8,908 bases of DNA from Thermodesulfobacteriota bacterium (lineage in GTDB: Bacteria > Desulfobacterota > Dissulfuribacteria > Dissulfuribacterales > UBA3076). Shown here one piece after another: positions 4,498 through 8,908 of the stretch (its first letter is position 1; each line of letters opens with the position of its first letter). The notes under the pieces are model-generated. The model was not told the DNA's origin. It made no database searches and saw only the letters and a list, made by a program, of their open reading frames with translations. Position numbers and translations under genes: made by a program. Where the stretch lies: contig QNAY01000032.1 in NCBI GenBank assembly GCA_003645605.1, positions 1 through 8,908 of the forward strand, written 5' to 3'.

Positions 4498-6972
4498 ATG
4501 GATTCTAGGCAACTCAAGGAAGGCATAATTCTCAGTACGTTGTGCGCAATTTTTTTCTTTCTGTGGGGAGGGCTTGTGATTGTTAATCCGGTTATAGCAG
4601 CCGATGTAACCGTCTGCAAAGGACCTCCAGCCTGTGATTACACAACTATTCAGGAAGGCATCAATAATGCGTCTCCCGGTGATTGGATAGTTGTATCACC
4701 AGGGACCTACAACGAAAATATTTACATGAGAAGTGGTGTGAATGTGAAGAGTGATGGAGGTGATGGTACTTCGAACTATACCGCTGCCGGCTATACAACC
4801 CAGGCGATGACCAGGGCTCAAAATACCATTATTCATGGAAGCGGCTCAATCGGCGTGGTAGGAATTCCTGATACCGTAACGAATGATGTTACTCTGGATG
4901 GATTCACTATCGAAAATGTCACAGGGGCAGGCCAATTCGTAGTACGTGTTATGAGTGGAGCGCCAACCATCAAAAACAATATCATCCGCAATGGTTCAGG
5001 GGGGTCAGGAGGCTTTGGAGGAATCGGCCTCCAGGGTTTCGGAGGAAAAGTCAGCGCCATCATTGACAATAATCTCATCCATACTGTCAATGGTCCCGGC
5101 ATAGGAAACGGCCCGAACAGCAACGCGACAATCGAAAATAATGAAATTTGGGACTGTAACGGTGGTGAGGGAGTAGGTATTGGCTTGTGGGGACATGCTC
5201 GGCCCAGTATTAGGAACAACACTGTCTTTGACAATAATAAGGCAGGGATAGGCAGTTATGGAAATGGATTGCAAGCGGAAGGCGGCTCCCTTGATATTCC
5301 CACCATTAGAGGAAATACCATACATGACAATTTGGAAGCCGGTATACGTTTGACGCGTGCCGACAGCGATACCGGAGACATTTATGTGACTATTGGTGAA
5401 GGCACAGGAAATACAATATATGGTAATAAGGCAGGGATAAGGCTTGAGGATCTGACAAACGGCACCATTCAAAATAATAACATCCATGATAATACTTTGA
5501 CAGGGATATGGCTGGACGGCGTGCATACTGCCGTTATCGATAGTAATCGAATAAGCCATCAAAACATGGCAGGAATAAGGCTGGAGGGCATTAACAATAT
5601 CACCATCAGCAATAATAACGTTACGACCAGCGGCTGGGCAGGTATTGCATTTGATCCCAACGACCAAGGTGCTGTCGTACAAGCGACTCTAGACGGTAAT
5701 GAAATTCAATATAATGGTCAAGCCGGCGTATATAATAAAGGCGCGATCACGCTCATTGTGCACAATGGTAATCTGATACATCATAACACTTGGGGCGGAA
5801 TATTTATAGATTATACAGTATCTACCAATACCATTGAAGGTAATACCATTTATACTAACTCCAGAGCTGGGATCAGTGTTAACGCTACTGCTTCAGTAAC
5901 GATTACAGACAATGGAATCAACGATAACTTATGGGGCGGGATATCGATAAATGATGCAGGATCTGACAGCATTATCAATGGGGATAATACCATTCATGGT
6001 AACCATCTGGGCGGCATTCGAATTAAGGCTGCTAATTCAGTAACTGTCGAAGGCAACAGCATTTACAGTAACGGTTATGGCGGGATATACGATATAGGCG
6101 CAGCCATTCTTTCCGTTAACGGGACGGATATCCATCATAATCAATACGGCGGCATAGAGATCAATCATGACGGCGGCACCGGTACTATTACACACAATAC
6201 TATCCACGATAACGTCTATGGAGGAATCGGAATTAAGAGTGCCTGCACATTCGAAATAAGCGACAATGAAATACATGACAATTTACGTGGAGGAATACAT
6301 ACCGGCGACCAAACAGTAAATGGCGGCGGTTTCTCCGGTGCAGATGGTAGCGCGGTTCTCACCATCAAAAGGAATAAGATCTATGGTAATGGGGGGACCG
6401 GTTACGGTGGTGGTATAGACGTAAGACACGCCGGTGGTACTATTTATAATAATCTGGTCTATGACAACCACAGATCTGGCATCAGGTTTGGAGATAATGT
6501 TACTGAAATAATCAACAATACCGTAGTTAGTAACGGCACAAACGCTACACGACCAGGGGCAGGCATTGTATATGACGATCTCCTGGGTGACGTGAATGCT
6601 GAACCGGGCGGTTATGCCACAAACGATATACCAATCAAAAACAATATCTGCACCAACAATGTGAAAGCCGGTATCAGAGTCAATGTTGGTCCTTCCGGCG
6701 TCTGTCCTGCTAATCGGGACTATAATCTATTGTGCCAAAATCATGGAATAACTGACGCTACTTGTCCTCAGCCGCCGCCGTATTTTTGCGAATATAGGCA
6801 ACTTTATATGTGTCCGAGAAATACTAATGAGATATTTAATGACCCGCTATTTGTCGATCCAACTACAGCCCCTTACGATTTCAATCTGTGGGGAGGCTCA
6901 CCGGCCCTTGGCACTGGCGAATTTGGAGTGGATATGGGCGCATATGGCGGTTCTGATCCTATCACCTGGTAA
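4498..6972 (+). CDS. Secreted right-handed parallel beta-helix repeat protein
   Basis: This is an 824-aa exported protein of unknown substrate. A signal peptide is visible: Arg4/Lys7, a hydrophobic core (about 10-29) and cleavage after VIA (residue 34) or one residue later. The mature start, DYTTIQEGINNASPGDWIVV, is the classic opening of pectate-lyase-like/NosD-like beta-helix proteins. About 20 coils follow, with N-rich turns ('NTIHDN', 'NNIIRN') and AGI/GGI-[hydrophobic] steps. The best-ordered block has GGI or AGI at residues 433, 457, 480, 505, 528, 551, 575 and 598, a 23-25-residue period. The C-terminal part has five Cys (736, 746, 756, 764, 772) and ends with the usual cap motif DPLFVD...DFNLWGGSPALGTGEFGVDMGAYGG, so the gene looks complete. 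No catalytic motif was recognised. The start is set by AAGGAGG (4484-4490), 7 nt upstream. It is probably co-transcribed with the downstream propeller gene. Confidence 0.9.
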   Translation: MDSRQLKEGIILSTLCAIFFFLWGGLVIVNPVIAADVTVCKGPPACDYTTIQEGINNASPGDWIVVSPGTYNENIYMRSGVNVKSDGGDGTSNYTAAGYTTQAMTRAQNTIIHGSGSIGVVGIPDTVTNDVTLDGFTIENVTGAGQFVVRVMSGAPTIKNNIIRNGSGGSGGFGGIGLQGFGGKVSAIIDNNLIHTVNGPGIGNGPNSNATIENNEIWDCNGGEGVGIGLWGHARPSIRNNTVFDNNKAGIGSYGNGLQAEGGSLDIPTIRGNTIHDNLEAGIRLTRADSDTGDIYVTIGEGTGNTIYGNKAGIRLEDLTNGTIQNNNIHDNTLTGIWLDGVHTAVIDSNRISHQNMAGIRLEGINNITISNNNVTTSGWAGIAFDPNDQGAVVQATLDGNEIQYNGQAGVYNKGAITLIVHNGNLIHHNTWGGIFIDYTVSTNTIEGNTIYTNSRAGISVNATASVTITDNGINDNLWGGISINDAGSDSIINGDNTIHGNHLGGIRIKAANSVTVEGNSIYSNGYGGIYDIGAAILSVNGTDIHHNQYGGIEINHDGGTGTITHNTIHDNVYGGIGIKSACTFEISDNEIHDNLRGGIHTGDQTVNGGGFSGADGSAVLTIKRNKIYGNGGTGYGGGIDVRHAGGTIYNNLVYDNHRSGIRFGDNVTEIINNTVVSNGTNATRPGAGIVYDDLLGDVNAEPGGYATNDIPIKNNICTNNVKAGIRVNVGPSGVCPANRDYNLLCQNHGITDATCPQPPPYFCEYRQLYMCPRNTNEIFNDPLFVDPTTAPYDFNLWGGSPALGTGEFGVDMGAYGGSDPITW

Positions 6973-6996
6973 TTTGATAAAGGAGGGATTATAGTC

Positions 6997-7974
6997 ATGA
7001 AAAGAAAATTACTTATTTCATTCATAATATCATTCATTACTGTCCTGGGTCTGAGTGTCTCAGCCCAGGCTGATATCACCACAACCCAGGTCACATCAAA
7101 TTCCTATAATGATAGTTTTCCAAGTATCAATGGCAATTATATGGTTTGGCAGGGGCATGTGAACGGCCACTGGCAGATATTCTTATACAATATAGACAAT
7201 GAAGAGACTACCCGGATTACGAACAATAACTACGATAGCATTTCACCACGGACAGACAGTAAATATGTGGTCTGGTTTGGTGCCTGCAATCAAGGCGGCG
7301 AGGTTTTCCAATATAATATAGCGACCGGTAAAACCACTAGAATCACTAACGACAGTAACGTGGATTCACCTCCCCGGATCGCAGGCGGCCGGGTTGTATG
7401 GGCATCACACCAGGTTACAGGCTCAGTTGAACCCGGAGAAATTCAAATTTATGACATTATTACAGGACAAGGCGATCAACTTACCCACAATCAAAAGGAT
7501 GACAGTTCTCCCAGGATTAACAGCGAATCTGTTATCTGGGTTCAGACCGATGTGAATGGTGATGCTACCTTGTTTATTTACGATATTTCGGAAGGGACGA
7601 TACAGGAACTCCCTGAAGGTTTCATCTTGGAGGACAACCCACAGACTGATGGAAATCTAACCGTCTCAATGTGGAATGATGGCAAAGACTGGGAGATCTA
7701 TGTCCGTGAAGATGGTCAAAACGGCTTTGAACAGGTTACCAATAATTCCATGAATGATAGATATCCCAGCACCAGTGGCAACAATATCGCCTGGATGGGT
7801 GGTGAAGGTACGGCATCAGAGATATACGTTGCTCACTACACCGCTGTTGCATCTAGTCTGGCAGAATTTGCAGATGAGTTTGGCAAAACTGATTGTGATA
7901 CTTGTGAATGTGGTTATGACGAGGACAATGACGTGGATGGCAGGGACCTTGCTATGTTTTTACAGAGTTTATAG
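6997..7974 (+). CDS. Secreted TolB-like beta-propeller with dockerin-like tail
   Basis: This 325-aa protein is probably exported: MKRK, a hydrophobic stretch and a cleavage site after AQA (residue 25). Six repeats of about 40-46 residues follow the pattern '.D..P.I.G..VVW...I..Y.I..G....IT.N', with a conserved Trp at 51, 93, 135, 181, 226 and 266. This indicates a six-bladed TolB/WD40-like propeller. The C-terminus (about 287-325) reads LAEFADEFGKTDC, then CECGYDEDNDVDGRDLAMF. It resembles the EF-hand/dockerin-like tails of secreted deltaproteobacterial proteins. Aligned to that loop, D308, D310, D312, D314 and D317 are kept, but loop position 1 is Gly306 where Asp is usual and position 6 is Asn311 where Gly is usual, so Ca2+ binding may be weakened. 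AAAGGAGGG (6979-6987) lies 9 nt before ATG, and the upstream stop is 24 nt away, implying one operon. A specific function is not recognisable; binding or scaffolding at the cell surface is an inference. Confidence 0.85.
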   Translation: MKRKLLISFIISFITVLGLSVSAQADITTTQVTSNSYNDSFPSINGNYMVWQGHVNGHWQIFLYNIDNEETTRITNNNYDSISPRTDSKYVVWFGACNQGGEVFQYNIATGKTTRITNDSNVDSPPRIAGGRVVWASHQVTGSVEPGEIQIYDIITGQGDQLTHNQKDDSSPRINSESVIWVQTDVNGDATLFIYDISEGTIQELPEGFILEDNPQTDGNLTVSMWNDGKDWEIYVREDGQNGFEQVTNNSMNDRYPSTSGNNIAWMGGEGTASEIYVAHYTAVASSLAEFADEFGKTDCDTCECGYDEDNDVDGRDLAMFLQSL

Positions 7975-7981
7975 CCTAACA

Positions 7982-8024
7982 GTGTCGTAAAAACGAGCCA
8001 CAAAAAAGGCTCATAAAAAGACAC
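7982..8024. repeat. Nested inverted repeats after the propeller gene
   Basis: GTGTC (7982-7986) pairs with GACAC (8020-8024). Inside, GAGCC (7995-7999) pairs with GGCTC (8008-8012). Read on + it starts 7 nt after the propeller stop and precedes the main terminator, so it may add 3' end structure. The stems are short. Confidence 0.4.
7989..8012 (-). terminator. Possible minus-strand terminator after tRNA-Leu
   Basis: Read on the minus strand, GAGCC and GGCTC form a 5-bp stem (8012-8008 with 7999-7995) around an 8-nt loop. One G and TTTTT (7993-7989) follow. It lies about 58 nt downstream of the tRNA 3' end. The stem is short, so confidence is low. Confidence 0.35.
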
Positions 8025-8038
8025 AATCAACATCACAG

Positions 8039-8066
8039 GCGGGGTCATTTGGCCCCGCTCTTTTTT
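8039..8066 (+). terminator. Intrinsic terminator of the secreted operon
   Basis: GCGGGGTC (8039-8046) pairs with GGCCCCGC (8051-8058) around ATTT, giving an 8-bp GC-rich stem with one G-U pair. TC and six T (8061-8066) follow. It ends transcription 65 nt after the propeller stop and directly abuts the 3' end of the convergent tRNA gene. The minus side lacks a T-run, so it is not obviously bidirectional. Confidence 0.9.
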
Positions 8067-8069
8067 ATT

Positions 8070-8157
8070 TGGTGCCCAGGGCCGGAGTCGAACCGGCACG
8101 GTATATTATACCGAGGGATTTTAAGTCCCTTGTGTCTACCAATTTCACCACCCGGGC
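8070..8157 (-). tRNA. tRNA-Leu (anticodon UAA)
   Basis: Read on the minus strand this is an 88-nt type II tRNA with encoded CCA (8072-8070). The acceptor stem pairs GCCCGGG (8157-8151) with CCTGGGC (one G-U pair). The D-loop region reads TGGTAGACAC. The anticodon stem AGGGA/TCCCT encloses CTTAAAA with anticodon TAA. A variable arm (CGGTATAATATACCG) and a T arm (GCCGG-TTCGACT-CCGGC) follow. The long variable arm and the UAA anticodon identify leucine (UUA codons, UUG by wobble). Confidence 0.97.
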
Positions 8158-8169
8158 TCTTGTAGAATC

Positions 8170-8198
8170 ATGAAAAAAGAGAAAGGCGATTATGTCAA
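8170..8198 (-). promoter_or_regulatory. Promoter of tRNA-Leu
   Basis: On the minus strand a perfect TTGACA -35 (8198-8193), a 17-bp spacer and TTTCAT (8175-8170, 4/6 to TATAAT) lead to a predicted start near 8163. That is about 6 nt before the mature tRNA 5' end at 8157. AAGGCG/CGCCTT inverted arms (8183-8188, 8201-8206) surround the -35. The geometry is typical of a tRNA promoter. Confidence 0.7.
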
Positions 8199-8292
8199 TG
8201 CGCCTTCCTCTATTAGGACACGATTTCAGAAAAAAGCAACCTATCCTTTCATTTTCTTTTCAATACTCTGCCAGACACTATTTCTATCGCCT

Positions 8293-8709
8293 TCAAATCT
8301 CATTCACATTCTTTCCGGCGTTTGGGCCGGGAGAGGTGACAAAGATATCCGTAATTTTAACCACAACAGCCGACTTCGCTGTCAGGTCGGGTTTTTCCGC
8401 CTTAACCATCTCAACCGCCATGTCGTAAATCTTGCCTGACGTCTCGATTCTGGGGGTCCCTTTGAATTGAAAGCCTTTGCGAGGTTTAACATCCCAATCC
8501 CATACGGAGACAGCCATGACCGGTTTCTGCTGAATGTTTTCGAATGTTTTTTTCATAAAGATATCAGCCAGCATGATCTCATCATCAGAAAGGATCTTGA
8601 CAAAGTGAATAGGAACCACGTTTGGAATGCCATCCTTGTCACACGTGGCTACGGCATAGCCTCTGCTCTTTCCCATAATGTCCTTCATGTCCTGTGTTAA
8701 TTTTGCCAT
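8293..8709 (-). CDS. Pyridoxamine 5'-phosphate oxidase (PPOX) family FMN-binding protein
   Basis: This 138-aa cytoplasmic protein has the short split-barrel flavin-binding fold of the PPOX-like superfamily. Family features are visible: an N-terminal helix (AKLTQDMKDIMGKSR), a first strand pair with a turn (GYAVATCDKDGIPNVVPIHF), then an FMN-contact segment (IMLADIFMKKTFENIQQKP) and strands with VMAVSVWDW and GFQFKGTPRIE. A late helix (IYDMAVEMVKAEKP) and the end VVVKITDIFVTSPGPNAG follow. The length is typical of single-domain members, which are shorter than true PdxH (about 215 aa), so pyridoxine phosphate oxidase activity should not be assumed. A flavin reductase or redox role is possible. 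The start is supported by AAAGGAAG (8725-8718), 8 nt before ATG. It is on the same strand as the tRNA, which lies 135 bp downstream with its own promoter. No terminator was seen after the stop. Confidence 0.88.
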   Translation of the reverse strand: MAKLTQDMKDIMGKSRGYAVATCDKDGIPNVVPIHFVKILSDDEIMLADIFMKKTFENIQQKPVMAVSVWDWDVKPRKGFQFKGTPRIETSGKIYDMAVEMVKAEKPDLTAKSAVVVKITDIFVTSPGPNAGKNVNEI

Positions 8710-8747
8710 TTGTTACACTTCCTTTGTTTTCGGTTGGTTTTCTCGGT

Positions 8748-8770
8748 CAGAAATTCGAAATCCGAATCTG
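8748..8770. repeat. Short inverted repeat upstream of the PPOX gene
   Basis: ATTCG (8753-8757) and CGAAT (8763-8767) are inverted across AAATC, and the flanking CAG/CTG also pair past a 2-nt bulge. It lies about 40-60 bp upstream of the PPOX start codon. It resembles the 'AATTCGAAATCCGAAT' intergenic repeats I recall from deltaproteobacteria, and could equally be a regulatory site. Confidence 0.4.
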
Positions 8771-8810
8771 TATTAAATAATTCTGTTCTTAGGAACGGGA
8801 GATAAATAAG

Positions 8811-8908
8811 TTGAACAAAAATTAACAGGATTTTTTGTTGTATTCAAGGCGCGAGGAGCGAGCATAACGGGTTATGTGATCGACGAGCAACGAAGAAGAC
8901 GGCAAAAA
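8811..8908. repeat. Repeat-like intergenic segment at the window end (partial)
   Basis: AACAAAAA (8814-8821) is complementary to TTTTTGTT (within 8831-8839), and TTGAA (8811-8815) to TTCAA (8843-8847). Next comes a GC-richer stretch, AAGGCGCGAGGAGCGAGC, with a near-perfect palindrome CATAAC-GG-GTTATG (8863-8876), running to the window edge. I recall similar 'CAAGGCGCGAGGAGCGAGC...GACGAGCAACG' sequences as dispersed repeats in deltaproteobacterial genomes. The palindrome is directly visible; repeat-family status is not proven. It may continue beyond the window. Confidence 0.45.

Noticed and set aside
5005..5682. Long minus-strand open frame (225 codons) opposite the beta-helix gene
   Set aside because: The composition mirrors the repetitive N/G/I-rich coding strand, with no independent motif. 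It is a shadow.
5791..6303. Regular spacing of about 70 bp, considered as a CRISPR array or DNA tandem repeat
   Set aside because: The periodicity is at protein level (beta-helix coils). The DNA units are not conserved and there are no identical repeats.
7914..8099. Minus-strand open frame spanning the terminator and part of the tRNA
   Set aside because: It overlaps the tRNA gene, the terminator and the end of the propeller gene. Its start lies within the tRNA.
8170..8439. Plus-strand open frame of 89 codons
   Set aside because: It overlaps the tRNA promoter and the antisense PPOX gene, and has no ribosome binding site or recognisable content.

Overview
The window looks like a chromosomal segment of a Gram-negative, probably anaerobic bacterium, most plausibly a Desulfobacterota (sulfate-reducer type) genome. 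This taxonomic call is an inference. It rests on four things: a secreted beta-propeller ending in a dockerin-like 'FGKTDC...DVDG.DLA.F' tail, a style I associate with deltaproteobacterial genomes; an AsnA-type asparagine synthetase; a short PPOX-family flavoprotein; and several intergenic palindromic repeats ('TGTCATTTCGA...', 'GTTGGGTTT', 'AAGGCGCGAGGAGCGAGC') of kinds I recall from such genomes. No rRNA or other strong phylogenetic marker is present.

Layout, left to right. Positions 1-218 hold a palindromic intergenic repeat and the leader of ppsA. PEP synthase (ppsA, 219-2648, +) ends in a 3' region with a long imperfect hairpin and a textbook intrinsic terminator. Aspartate-ammonia ligase (asnA, 2848-3978, +) follows behind its own promoter. 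The 519 bases from 3979 to 4497 contain no intact gene. They hold a roughly 225-bp element with 28-bp terminal inverted repeats (MITE-like), a structured stretch with coding-like minus-strand remnants, and a promoter whose -10 is overlapped by a perfect inverted repeat. That promoter most likely drives a two-gene secreted operon: an 824-aa right-handed parallel beta-helix protein (4498-6972) and, 24 bases later, a 325-aa six-bladed TolB-like propeller with a degenerate dockerin/EF-hand tail (6997-7974). The operon ends in a strong terminator at 8039-8066.

The right end is on the minus strand: a complete tRNA-Leu(UAA) with encoded CCA and its own consensus-like promoter, then a 138-aa PPOX-family FMN-binding protein (8293-8709), then repeat-like intergenic sequence running off the window.

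The functional picture is modest. ppsA (gluconeogenic PEP formation) and asnA (ammonia-dependent asparagine synthesis) are core metabolism and are transcribed as separate units. The most distinctive part is the exported beta-helix/propeller pair, whose substrate or partner is unknown. I see no CRISPR array, transposase, phage gene or toxin-antitoxin pair.
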